The translations under genes were made by a program, and so were the position numbers. Of a DNA stretch of 64,000 nt, positions 52,812-60,480 are shown piece after piece. Source of the stretch: Aequorivita iocasae (GTDB lineage Bacteria > Bacteroidota > Bacteroidia > Flavobacteriales > Flavobacteriaceae). The notes below the pieces were generated by a model, which had not been told where the DNA came from, made no database searches, and saw only the letters and a program-made list of their open reading frames with translations. Each line of letters begins with the position of its first letter. The first letter of the stretch is position 1. The stretch lies in contig NZ_CP068439.1 of assembly GCF_016757735.1 (NCBI RefSeq), positions 2,816,001 through 2,880,000 of the forward strand. Reading direction: 5' to 3'.

Positions 52812-53432
52812 CTACACCAAACTGAATATGGCAATGGCATACAGATAAAAGCGCACAAAACGAAGCAAGCCAAACAAAAGATAGTTTCTGAATTTATAAT
52901 GAATCATCCCGGCGGCCATACTGGTCATGGAAAAAGGAATGGGTAATAAAGCACCAACCACAATTAAAAAACCACCCCATTTACGAATGTGTTTTAAATG
53001 TTTTTTCATCTTTCCCTCCATGTAATCATAAACACGAGGAATGGTAAAAACCCATTTTCCAATAAAGTATGAAATGATACCACCAATATATGACAGTGCT
53101 GCCAATAAGGTTAAATACAGCAAAGGCTGTGGCATTTTATCGCTCCACGCTATAAAAATCTCTGGCGGAACAAGGCCTAAAAGTGATTCCGAAGCAAGGA
53201 ATACAAGCAGAATATTTATGGGTGCATAGGTTTCTGTAATATAGGTAAACAGATTACTGAAATCTATTACATAAAGGTCTACAACAATTAATGCTGCTAC
53301 CACTAAGAGAATCGGTACTATTGCTTTTTTAAGGCTTTGCCCTACAAAAGAATAAAAGCCAGTGTATTTATAATAAAGATGGGTACGCCTTAATTTATTT
53401 GTTTCAGTTTTTTTTACGGTGTTCATTTTCAA
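52812..53432 (-). CDS. VTT/DedA-like membrane protein (YqaA-type)
   Basis: The 206-residue protein has a basic N-terminus, a membrane helix at about 37-55, and a VTT-type domain with LVPPEIFIAWS, ALSYIGGIISYFIGKW and VGALLPIPFSMTSMAAGMIHY. The VTT/DedA superfamily includes phospholipid scramblases and flippases. This one is YqaA-like. A clear promoter and a hairpin at the RNA 5' end lie upstream. Confidence 0.85.
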   Translation of the reverse strand: MKMNTVKKTETNKLRRTHLYYKYTGFYSFVGQSLKKAIVPILLVVAALIVVDLYVIDFSNLFTYITETYAPINILLVFLASESLLGLVPPEIFIAWSDKMPQPLLYLTLLAALSYIGGIISYFIGKWVFTIPRVYDYMEGKMKKHLKHIRKWGGFLIVVGALLPIPFSMTSMAAGMIHYKFRNYLLFGLLRFVRFYLYAIAIFSLV

Positions 53433-53463
53433 TTTGGGATAATGCTTTGGAATTTTAATCTAA

Positions 53464-53527
53464 TAAGCATCAATAAAAATTATGCTTACTAAGGTGCAAA
53501 TATATATTTAAAGCCCCTACCCTGCAA
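53464..53527 (-). promoter_or_regulatory. Promoter and leader hairpin of VTT gene
   Basis: Minus strand TTG (53527-53525), 20-nt spacer, TATATTTG (53504-53497). The expected RNA starts near 53490, directly at the inverted repeat TAAGCAT (53488-53482) / ATGCTTA (53470-53464) with an 11-nt loop, so the mRNA would begin with a hairpin. Confidence 0.6.
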
Positions 53528-53702
53528 GCATTTGGCAATTGTTTGGCGGTTAATGGAATGTTAAACATCGCGCATTCATTTCCCCAAAAAAATTCGCCTT
53601 AAAAGTTAATATTTCGTTAAATCATTACTTTGCATTACATAGTACTGTAACAATACTTTAATAACTGCGTCTTTTAGATATAACCCAATAAAAACTTTTA
53701 TT

Positions 53703-53789
53703 ATGAGAACTTTAGACAGCAATCAGTTAACAGCAAAGATGAAAACTTCAAGAGCCTATTCTTGGAATTTAAGAAGAAGATTTCACTAA
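53703..53789 (+). CDS. Micropeptide A, 28 residues
   Basis: An open frame of 28 codons, too short for ordinary gene finders. It starts MRTLDSN and ends with AYSWNLRRRFH. It is strongly basic (five Arg, two Lys), has no Cys, no signal peptide and no membrane segment. It is a paralogue of micropeptide B: 14 of 28 residues are identical, and the first seven residues are identical despite three synonymous codon differences. A near -7 box (TTACTTTG, about 53626-53633) lies upstream. Confidence 0.7.
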   Translation: MRTLDSNQLTAKMKTSRAYSWNLRRRFH

Positions 53790-53817
53790 AAATTCAAACA
53801 ATTAAAAATTTATAATC

Positions 53818-53904
53818 ATGAGAACATTAGACAGTAACGAAAAACAACACAGACCTTTAACTTCCAAATCACATCTTTGGAATTCGAAAAGACGTTTTAA
53901 ATAA
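53818..53904 (+). CDS. Micropeptide B, 28 residues, paralogue of A
   Basis: MRTLDSN at the start and HLWNSKRRFK at the end, 28 residues, basic (three Arg, four Lys, two His). Compared with peptide A: identical MRTLDSN, Thr-Ser at 15-16, Trp-Asn at 21-22, and Arg-Arg-Phe at 25-27. Codons for identical residues differ (ACT/ACA, AGC/AGT, AAT/AAC, AGA/CGT), so the protein rather than the DNA is kept. It starts 28 nt after peptide A ends. Confidence 0.7.
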   Translation: MRTLDSNEKQHRPLTSKSHLWNSKRRFK

Positions 53905-53937
53905 CGTATTTCAAAAAAACCAATAAGACAATTAACT

Positions 53938-54072
53938 ATGAAAACCTTACGAAACATTCAAAAGAGGATTAAATGCGGATCACAAAAGCAGCATACGTTG
54001 AACTATCTAAACGTCAATAAGCATTTGTTTGAAGATCCTACAATCAGAAAGACATGCAGATATATTTATTGA
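53938..54072 (+). CDS. Micropeptide C, 44 residues
   Basis: MKTLRNIQKRIKCG starts a 44-codon frame, 33 nt after peptide B. It shares the M-[RK]-T-L start and strong basic charge with A and B, and has two Cys. The similarity beyond that is weak, so it may be a diverged member or an unrelated small gene. A terminator follows 25 nt after its stop. Confidence 0.5.
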   Translation: MKTLRNIQKRIKCGSQKQHTLNYLNVNKHLFEDPTIRKTCRYIY

Positions 54073-54096
54073 GACATATAAAATCAAAAACTGACT

Positions 54097-54131
54097 AAAG
54101 CTGGATTAAAGAAATTTGATTCAGCTTTTTT
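54097..54131 (+). terminator. Terminator after micropeptide operon
   Basis: AAAGCTG (54097-54103) pairs with CAGCTTT (54122-54128), with inner AAA/TTT pairs, followed by a T-run. It overlaps the end of the convergent DUF1456 gene. Confidence 0.65.
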
Positions 54132-54405
54132 CTTTTCCCCTATTCAAGCTGGGTTTTGGTTTAGAAGGTTTTTTCTTTTTGGGCATTGGGCCTCTTAAGT
54201 GAATTACCAACCCATTTAAAAAATTCCGAAGAAACTGATCGCCACATTCCATATATTTAGGATGGTTCTCATTTCTGAAAATGGCGCCCAATTCACTTTT
54301 GGTTACAGCAAAATCAACCAACGAGCATATTTTTACAATATCCTCATCTCGCAGTTTGTGGGCTACGCGTAGTTTTTTCATTATATTGTTGTTTGAAAGT
54401 GCCAT
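54121..54405 (-). CDS. DUF1456-type protein, single repeat
   Basis: The 94-residue protein has NNNIMKKLRVAHKLRDEDIVKI, FRNENHPKYMECGDQFLRNFLNGLVIHLRG and a basic C-terminus. This is the DUF1456 (YehS) pattern. E. coli YehS has two copies of the repeat (about 150 residues), while this protein has one and a lysine-rich tail. The function is unknown. A -7 box is placed upstream. Confidence 0.82.
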   Translation of the reverse strand: MALSNNNIMKKLRVAHKLRDEDIVKICSLVDFAVTKSELGAIFRNENHPKYMECGDQFLRNFLNGLVIHLRGPMPKKKKPSKPKPSLNRGKEKS

Positions 54406-54438
54406 GGTTCTTTAGGTTGAATTATATTGCGAAGTTAC

Positions 54439-54446
54439 CAAACTTA
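54439..54446 (-). promoter_or_regulatory. -7 box of DUF1456 gene
   Basis: TAAGTTTG on the minus strand is an exact TAnnTTTG, 34 nt before the start codon. Confidence 0.4.
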
Positions 54447-54540
54447 AATGGCAAACCTTAAATAGCTGTTATATTTTATTTAATATGTGTTAAATGGACT
54501 GCAGGTTTTCTTCATTTAAAATATCTTTAAAATAAAAAAT

Positions 54541-54840
54541 ATGAAAACTTCTGAGAAAAATACAAGTAAGCCCAAAGATGAAAAGCTTCCGTACAATCCA
54601 AATGTAACGGAACACGATAAGGATATACTGTCACAAAAAAACATCCATGGGGACGGTGGCGATGACCAGCAGCTAAAAGATCGAAAGGAAAAAGTAGATT
54701 TTGCTGGAAATGATCTAGACGTGCCAGGCCGCGAGCAAGCTAAAAAAAATAAAGGCAATGGCCTTCGCGATGAAGAGAACAAGCTATTCAGTCAAGGTAG
54801 TGACGATAATGAAAGTTTAGAGCAGGATAAACCGCTATAA
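54541..54840 (+). CDS. Small acidic hydrophilic protein, conserved in flavobacteria
   Basis: The 99-residue product is highly polar and without hydrophobic core, so it is probably disordered. It has blocks I recall from flavobacterial homologues: YNPNVTEHDKDILSQKNIHGD, DDQQLKDRKEKVDF, NDLDVPGRE and NGLRDEENKLFSQGSDDNESLE (cited in parts). No function is known. A near -7 box (TATCTTTA) lies about 15 nt before the start. Confidence 0.78.
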   Translation: MKTSEKNTSKPKDEKLPYNPNVTEHDKDILSQKNIHGDGGDDQQLKDRKEKVDFAGNDLDVPGREQAKKNKGNGLRDEENKLFSQGSDDNESLEQDKPL

Positions 54841-54858
54841 CACCCTCTTTAAACTTGA

Positions 54859-55314
54859 TTACTTTCCGGTCGGTACCATGTAAACTGGGATTTTTGTATG
54901 CTCCAAAACACTGGATGCTACGGTACCGAGGAATATTTTTTCCAATGTTCCATGGCTATGGGTTCCCATAACGATTACATCTACCCTCCATTCTTCGGCA
55001 TACTCCAAAATTCTTTTTGCAGTATCACCTTCGGCTAGGTGTGTTGTAATATTTTCTTTGCCTATATGTGTTGCTGTTTTATCAAGATAATCCTGTGCCA
55101 CTTTCACGAATTCTTCCTGAATTCTGAAATCAACCGGAAACGCATAGCCTTCATAGCCCATAAAAGGTTCATATTGCATTCCGTAATAGCGTACATCGGC
55201 AAGCACGTGTAAGAGGCAGATTTCAGCATTCATTAATTGTGCAAGTTCTTTTCCTTTATTTACAACTTTTTCAGAATTGGGATTATAGTCCAATGTTATA
55301 AGTACTCTCTTCAT
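54859..55314 (-). CDS. Universal stress protein (UspA family)
   Basis: The 151-residue single-domain Usp has RVLITLDYNPNSEKVV, ILEYAEEWRVDVIVMGTHSHG and the nucleotide-binding G-[2x]-G-[9x]-G-[ST]-like end GTVASSVLEHTKIPVYMV. The usual GxxGxxxxxxxxxG(S/T/N) reads GTHSHGTLEKIFLGTVAS, so ATP binding is plausible. It is monocistronic. Confidence 0.93.
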   Translation of the reverse strand: MKRVLITLDYNPNSEKVVNKGKELAQLMNAEICLLHVLADVRYYGMQYEPFMGYEGYAFPVDFRIQEEFVKVAQDYLDKTATHIGKENITTHLAEGDTAKRILEYAEEWRVDVIVMGTHSHGTLEKIFLGTVASSVLEHTKIPVYMVPTGK

Positions 55315-55452
55315 AACTTTAAATATTTAGTATAAAGTTAAAGCACATTCGTTAAAATCCTTAAGTTTTGAAGAAATATTTATAGATTAAATTTTTATGA
55401 AAACCCCTTCATTGTATAACTGGCATTGTGAAGCCTAAAAATTTGATAAAGA

Positions 55453-56106
55453 TTATTGTTTTACAACAATTGCTGTAGCTTTATTGCCGGTTAAAAGATT
55501 CCACTCATAAGAAGCTAGCAGATTACCAATTTCATCGTATATATTCAATTGCGCAGTATTGGGCCCAGAGGAACCTTGGTTGAGTGCTTCAAAATCTATT
55601 TTGTTAAACCCGTCCTGCAGTGGCAGATCAAAACCACGAAAACTGCCTTCAAGTCTTGCCTGTGGTATGGCGATTTCGCCATTAACATAAATACGGATCA
55701 TATCACCATCCACAAATTCGTGGTCACGGTACATAAAAGTAGCTTTTTTGGCAGTGGTTTTAAAATCGCCCAAATATTGGTCTTTCCCATATTCAGGCTT
55801 TTCCTCTTTATCTTTTGTGAAATATTTTGGAGCTTTATTGGTTCCAGAATATTCCAATAAACCATCACCGTTTTGCATATCAATCTGTTTTTCTTTTTCC
55901 TTACCTATTTCAGAATTGTCAGGTGTGTTCGGGTTTTTGGTATTAGAAAGTGACGGCGCTTTGACGGCAGGAATCTCAAAACCTGTTGAGCTGTTCAGAT
56001 TTGAATCGGTAGCATCAAAACGCACAGAATTATTGGGCAAATCTATTTGGGAGAATGTTACCCAACTGAACAGCACAAAACTGAAGAAAACTATTTGTTT
56101 TATCAT
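55453..56106 (-). CDS. Secreted protein of unknown function
   Basis: The 217-residue protein has a signal peptide (MIKQIVFFSFVLFSWVTFSQ), a low-complexity Asn/Pro/Lys-rich linker (about 25-100) and a C-terminal beta domain with IRIYVNGEIAIPQARLEGSF, FNKIDFEALNQGSSGPNTAQLNIYDE. I recall similar flavobacterial proteins without an assigned role. No sorting domain or lipobox is present, so it is probably periplasmic. A -7 box lies 38 nt upstream. Confidence 0.78.
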   Translation of the reverse strand: MIKQIVFFSFVLFSWVTFSQIDLPNNSVRFDATDSNLNSSTGFEIPAVKAPSLSNTKNPNTPDNSEIGKEKEKQIDMQNGDGLLEYSGTNKAPKYFTKDKEEKPEYGKDQYLGDFKTTAKKATFMYRDHEFVDGDMIRIYVNGEIAIPQARLEGSFRGFDLPLQDGFNKIDFEALNQGSSGPNTAQLNIYDEIGNLLASYEWNLLTGNKATAIVVKQ

Positions 56107-56143
56107 ACTTATAAAGCTTTCTTGATATTAACAACAATTGCAC

Positions 56144-56151
56144 CAAAAATA
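56144..56151 (-). promoter_or_regulatory. -7 box of secreted-protein gene
   Basis: TATTTTTG on the minus strand is an exact TAnnTTTG, 38 nt before the start codon at 56106. Confidence 0.4.
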
Positions 56152-56189
56152 GTATTCCAATTAAAATATATAATATTAAAACTGAAAAT

Positions 56190-56396
56190 TTATTTTTTTC
56201 GATTTTTTCGTTTTCCTCGCCATACGAAAAACAACAACACTACGCATAACGGAAGCACGATATAAATAATAATATCTGCCGGATTTGACAAATCTATCGG
56301 TTTTTCACTTGGCTTGGGAACTTCGGTGGGTTTTTGCGCATACAGTATGGCACAAAAAAAATAGAAGGTGGAAAAAAGAATTTTTTTTAATCTCAT
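56190..56396 (-). CDS. Small membrane protein with signal peptide
   Basis: The 68-residue protein has an N-terminal signal peptide (about 1-20), a Pro-rich linker (PTEVPKPSEKPIDLSNPADI), one membrane helix (IIYIVLPLCVVLLFFVW, about 43-59) and a basic tail (RGKRKNRKK). Topology would place the short linker in the periplasm and the tail in the cytoplasm. No function is known. Confidence 0.72.
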   Translation of the reverse strand: MRLKKILFSTFYFFCAILYAQKPTEVPKPSEKPIDLSNPADIIIYIVLPLCVVLLFFVWRGKRKNRKK

Positions 56397-56522
56397 AGAA
56401 ATTTTCGTTTAAAGTATGCAAAAAAAATTATATAGTAAAATTTTAACAACTTCTGTTAACTATTTGGAAATTACCATAAAATGTATTACTATGCCGTGTT
56501 ATTATTAAAAACAAGAGAATAT

Positions 56523-57389
56523 ATGAGACAACTTAAGATCACGAAGCAAGTTACCAATCGCGAAACCAAATCTTTAAACAGCTATTTACAGGATGTAAGC
56601 AAGATAGATTTAATAACAGCCGAAGAGGAGGTTGAATTGGCACAACGCATTCGTGAAGGAGATCAAGCTGCGCTAAATAAGCTGAGCAGAGCAAACTTAA
56701 GATTTGTGATTTCCGTGGCAAAACAATATCAAAATCAGGGATTGAGTCTTCCCGACCTTATAAATGAAGGTAATGTAGGTTTGGTAAAAGCTGCCAAAAG
56801 GTTTGATGAAACCCGCGGTTTCAAATTTATATCTTACGCCGTTTGGTGGATCCGTCAAGCCATTTTGCAAGCTATCGCAGAGCAATCTCGTGTTGTACGC
56901 TTACCGTTAAACAAAATTGGTGACATAAATAAAATTAAAAAGGCTTCCATACACTTAGAGCAAAAATTTCAGCGTATTCCCACTGCAGCTGAAATAGCCA
57001 AAGAACTTGATTTCAGTGAATCAAAAGTGAAAAGTTCACTTAAAAATTCCACGCGAAGTCTCTCAATGGACGCACCTTTCCAGGAAGGTGAAAACGATAA
57101 TAACTTATACGATGTGCTTAGCTCTGGCGAAAGTCCAAACCCAGATAAAAGTTTACTGCACGAGTCGCTTCGCATTGAGATAAACCGCGCTCTTGATACT
57201 TTAGCACCACGAGAGGCTGATGTTGTAAAACTTAATTTTGGTTTGTGTGGGCAGCCGCCAATGACCCTACAGGAAATCGGTGATACTTTTGATTTGAGCC
57301 GAGAACGGGTAAGACAAATACGCGAAAAAGCAATCAGAAGACTTCGCCAAACCTCAAAAAGCCATATCTTGAAAAAGTATTTGGGCTAA
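56523..57389 (+). CDS. rpoD: Primary sigma factor RpoD
   Basis: From ATG 56523 the product has 288 residues and begins [22 protein letters not shown]. It has region 1.2, region 2 with [30 protein letters not shown] and [15 protein letters not shown], region 3 and region 4 with [27 protein letters not shown] (cited in parts). Bacteroidetes primary sigma factors are short because they lack a large non-conserved region, which fits. It recognises the TAnnTTTG elements mapped in this window. An upstream ATG at 56481 is not supported by the family. Confidence 0.97.
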   Translation: MRQLKITKQVTNRETKSLNSYLQDVSKIDLITAEEEVELAQRIREGDQAALNKLSRANLRFVISVAKQYQNQGLSLPDLINEGNVGLVKAAKRFDETRGFKFISYAVWWIRQAILQAIAEQSRVVRLPLNKIGDINKIKKASIHLEQKFQRIPTAAEIAKELDFSESKVKSSLKNSTRSLSMDAPFQEGENDNNLYDVLSSGESPNPDKSLLHESLRIEINRALDTLAPREADVVKLNFGLCGQPPMTLQEIGDTFDLSRERVRQIREKAIRRLRQTSKSHILKKYLG

Positions 57390-57390
57390 A

Positions 57391-57411
57391 CCAATATGTT
57401 AAAAATATTGG
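57391..57411 (+). other. Hairpin after rpoD
   Basis: CCAATAT (57391-57397) pairs with ATATTGG (57405-57411). There is no T-run right after it, so it is a weak terminator at best. Confidence 0.3.
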
Positions 57412-57490
57412 CGGCTTCAATATTTTAAGAAATTCTTAGTAACGGGTTTTATTTCTGCGGTTATCTTTATAAGGCTAACCATCAAAACAA

Positions 57491-59308
57491 ATGACCACAG
57501 AAATAATACTCGTTTTTTCTATTCTTTTTGTCACCATTATTCTTTTCGCTTTCGAAATTTTTACGGTTGACAAAATTGCGATGCTAATCATTGCTTCCCT
57601 AGCCCTCACAGGGTTAGTGAATCCAGAAGAAGCAATTTCCGGATTTTCAAATACAGCAACAATTACTGTTCTTTCGCTAATGATAATTGCCTTGGCGCTG
57701 GAGGACAACGGGGTTATCGCTTCGCTGGCTCGACTTCTTAAAAACCTTCACATTTTACCGCTTTTCTTATTGCTTCCGGTATTAATGTTTATAACGGGTG
57801 GTATTTCAGCATTTATTAATACTACTGCAGTAGTAATTGTTTTTATCAAAATTATTTCAGAATTATCAAAACGCTTTAACCTCTCACAGGGCAAGCTGCT
57901 CCTGCCTATTTCGTTTGCGGGTATTTTAGGGGGAAGCTGTACCTTGATGGGAACATCCACAAACCTTATCGTAAACTCTGTTGCGAAAGACTTGGGCGCT
58001 GAACGGTTCAGTTTTTTTGAATTTACCTTTTTTGGCAGTTTTTTTTTAGTTGTTGGCATTATCGTAATAACAATTGCTTCAAAATGGCTTCCGAAGGATT
58101 CCAAAGAAGATTTACAGGACGCATATGATTTGGACAATTATGTAACAACGGTGGTAATTAATGAAGATTCTGACCTCATCGATAAAAAAATTGAGGATAC
58201 CTTTCTATATACCAACCCAGAAATATCAATTTTAAAATTGAACCGAGGCAAGCAAACCACCAACGCTCCCGGACGGTATATTACCTTAAAGGCAAAAGAC
58301 AAGTTGGTTTTGATGTGCGATTTGGAAAATCTTGCAAAGCTTAACGAAGCAAAGGATTTAAGCGTCCACAAAACAAAGGAAAATTTTCAAAAAAAGGAAG
58401 AAGAGGTCGATGCAGACAGCTCCAAAAAACAGGAAGATATAGGATTGGTAGAGCTTTTGATTCTTCCGGGTTCTATTTTAATAGGAAAAACCTTAAAGCA
58501 ACTTCGCAAGCAAACTTTGCAAAATGCACTGCCCATTGCAATAAAAAAACGCAGAAACATCCGAAATACTAAAGAAAGGTTGGTCCGTAAAAACATTGAA
58601 CAGATTACCCTTAAGCCTGGGGACAGATTATTGGTAGAAATTCCAAAAGATGAAATAAACCAACTGAATGAAATGGAAAACGTGGCCATACTACGTGAGC
58701 ACGAAACCAAGCCTTCGGTAGATAGAAAAAAAAGGAGTATCTCATTTGCCATTCTGATATTGGTAGTTGGATTGGCAGCAAGTGGGGTTTTGAGCATTTT
58801 AATAAGCGCCATAACTGGCGTGGGGCTTTTGCTCTTAACACGTTGCTTAGATTTAAATGATGTATACCATCGAATAAATTGGCAGGTCATATTTTTACTT
58901 GCAGGGATGATCCCTTTAGGGATTGCAATGAACAATACCGGTGCTGATAAATGGATTTCAGACCACTTGCTTGATATTTTGAGCGGACAATCAAATATTA
59001 TAATAATTGGGCTTATCTTTTTAATAACGATGCTCATGAGCAGTGTGGTAAGCAATAATGCCACGGCAATTATAATGACGCCTATTGCAATAGCCGTTGC
59101 CGTGGGGCTGGATTTAGCGATGAAACCTTTTATTTTGGCAGTACTTTTTGGCGCCAATTTTAGCTTTTTTACCCCAATGGGCTACCAAACAAATACCTTA
59201 ATCTATGGGATGGGCTTTTATAAGTTCAAACATTTCTTTATAATTGGTGGCATTCTTTCCATAATCCTATGGATTTTGGGTACATTTATGCTTTCAACAT
59301 TATTTTAA
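57491..59308 (+). CDS. SLC13-family anion permease with TrkA-C domains
   Basis: The 605-residue protein has a block of helices, GGSCTLMGTSTNLIVNSVA (an SLC13 signature), two RCK/TrkA-C domains in the middle (about 210-300 and 315-400), and a second helix block with LSSVVSNNATAIIMTPIAIA-like SNNATA and FFTPMGYQTNTLIYGMG. The family takes up sulfate, dicarboxylates or similar anions with sodium. The RCK domains suggest control by a nucleotide. A near -7 box TATCTTTA lies upstream. It is followed by an MscS-type channel 11 nt on. Confidence 0.93.
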   Translation: MTTEIILVFSILFVTIILFAFEIFTVDKIAMLIIASLALTGLVNPEEAISGFSNTATITVLSLMIIALALEDNGVIASLARLLKNLHILPLFLLLPVLMFITGGISAFINTTAVVIVFIKIISELSKRFNLSQGKLLLPISFAGILGGSCTLMGTSTNLIVNSVAKDLGAERFSFFEFTFFGSFFLVVGIIVITIASKWLPKDSKEDLQDAYDLDNYVTTVVINEDSDLIDKKIEDTFLYTNPEISILKLNRGKQTTNAPGRYITLKAKDKLVLMCDLENLAKLNEAKDLSVHKTKENFQKKEEEVDADSSKKQEDIGLVELLILPGSILIGKTLKQLRKQTLQNALPIAIKKRRNIRNTKERLVRKNIEQITLKPGDRLLVEIPKDEINQLNEMENVAILREHETKPSVDRKKRSISFAILILVVGLAASGVLSILISAITGVGLLLLTRCLDLNDVYHRINWQVIFLLAGMIPLGIAMNNTGADKWISDHLLDILSGQSNIIIIGLIFLITMLMSSVVSNNATAIIMTPIAIAVAVGLDLAMKPFILAVLFGANFSFFTPMGYQTNTLIYGMGFYKFKHFFIIGGILSIILWILGTFMLSTLF

Positions 59309-59319
59309 AAAAATGCAAG

Positions 59320-60213
59320 ATGGCCAAAGAAAATTTTTCAATTAACAATTCTATTTCAAATTTGTGGGACAAACTGGATGGCTGGCTAGATGCAATTATC
59401 CTAAAGCTTCCCAATTTTGTGGTTGCCATTTTGGTAATGGTGATTTTTTACTTTATAGCCAAAGGCCTCCGAAGGCTATCCAATAGATTGCTTTTTCGTA
59501 AAATTTCCGAAGAATCCATAAAACAGATGCTTTCACGCATTGTATATGCTGTAGTACTGCTCATAGGATTTTTTATTGCGCTCGGCGTTATGCAACTTGA
59601 CAAAGTTCTTACATCCGTACTCGCAGGTGCCGGAGTAGTGGGCTTGGCAATTGGTTTGGCCTTACAAGGTACCTTGAGCAATACCTTCTCTGGGCTAATG
59701 CTTTCTTTCTTGCCCAAGGTTCGCATTGGCGATTTTATTGAGACCCAAGGCAAAAATGGTTATGTAGATGAAATAAACCTTCGCAACATAACGATACGGC
59801 AAACAGACAATGAATACGTCATAATACCCAATTCCGTTTTTATAGAAAATCCTTTTACCAATTATTCCTTATCAAACCGGTCACGAATAGATGTAAGTTG
59901 TGGTGTGGGCTATGAAAGCGATTTACAAAAAGTTGAAGATTTGGTGGTAAAAATAATGTCAGAAAATTTTGAACAAAAGCACAATGAAGGAGTTGAATTC
60001 TTTTTTACTGAATTTGGTGACAGTTCCATCAACTTTGTCACCCGCTTTTGGATATCCAGCACAAAACCAAAGCCAAAACTTGAGGCCCGGCACAAAGCAA
60101 TTAAACTTATCAAGAAAAACTTTGACGAGGCTGGCATAAACATCCCGTTCCCTATCCGCACTTTGGATTTTGGAAAAAACAGGTTGCAAATTGCACCCAA
60201 TAAGGATGAGTAA
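59320..60213 (+). CDS. MscS-type mechanosensitive channel 1
   Basis: From ATG 59320 the product is 297 residues. An ATG-like start upstream (59269) overlaps the permease and is rejected. After a short N-terminus come three helices (about 30-50, 78-96 and 103-130), the last with AGAGVVGLAIGLALQGTLSNTFSGLML, the MscS TM3 pore sequence. The vestibule domain begins KVRIGDFIE. It is probably co-transcribed with the permease, 11 nt after it. It protects cells from osmotic down-shock. Confidence 0.95.
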   Translation: MAKENFSINNSISNLWDKLDGWLDAIILKLPNFVVAILVMVIFYFIAKGLRRLSNRLLFRKISEESIKQMLSRIVYAVVLLIGFFIALGVMQLDKVLTSVLAGAGVVGLAIGLALQGTLSNTFSGLMLSFLPKVRIGDFIETQGKNGYVDEINLRNITIRQTDNEYVIIPNSVFIENPFTNYSLSNRSRIDVSCGVGYESDLQKVEDLVVKIMSENFEQKHNEGVEFFFTEFGDSSINFVTRFWISSTKPKPKLEARHKAIKLIKKNFDEAGINIPFPIRTLDFGKNRLQIAPNKDE

Positions 60214-60246
60214 AAAATTTATAAAGTTTAAATTAAGATATTGCAT

Positions 60247-60384
60247 ATGAAAAAATTGCTTAGAATATTGTTGGCAGGTTGGGGCGCCAAAAAGATTGGC
60301 GGCGGCAAATGTGGCTGCATTGGCACAATTGTAGTTTTCCTAATCCTTTATTGGTTGTTGGGTTTCGTATTTGATGTTTTTTGA
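60247..60384 (+). CDS. Small Gly/Cys membrane protein (45 residues)
   Basis: A 45-codon frame read directly from the sequence: MKKLLRILLAGWGAKKIGGG, then CGCIGT, then one helix (IVVFLILYWLLGFVFDVF). The K-I-G-G-G-K-C-G-C motif before the helix is unusual. Flavobacteria carry comparable small proteins, but I know of no function. It follows the channel by 33 nt in the same direction, so it may end that operon. Confidence 0.6.
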   Translation: MKKLLRILLAGWGAKKIGGGKCGCIGTIVVFLILYWLLGFVFDVF

Positions 60385-60444
60385 GAAACTACTTTTAACA
60401 AAACAATAGCATCCATTAACTAATTTTTTTGAGAGGTACGCGGT

Positions 60445-60452
60445 TATATTTG
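60445..60452 (+). promoter_or_regulatory. -7 box of ompA-family gene
   Basis: TATATTTG is an exact TAnnTTTG, 28 nt before the start codon. The upstream TTTTTTTGAG is too close for a normal -33 box. Confidence 0.45.
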
Positions 60453-60480
60453 CACTACAAACCTTTAAAAACTTAGTATT

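Noticed and set aside
53703-54072. Micropeptide frames as a simple DNA repeat or CRISPR-like array
   Set aside because: The copies are similar at the protein level with silent differences, spacing is irregular and there are only two close copies.
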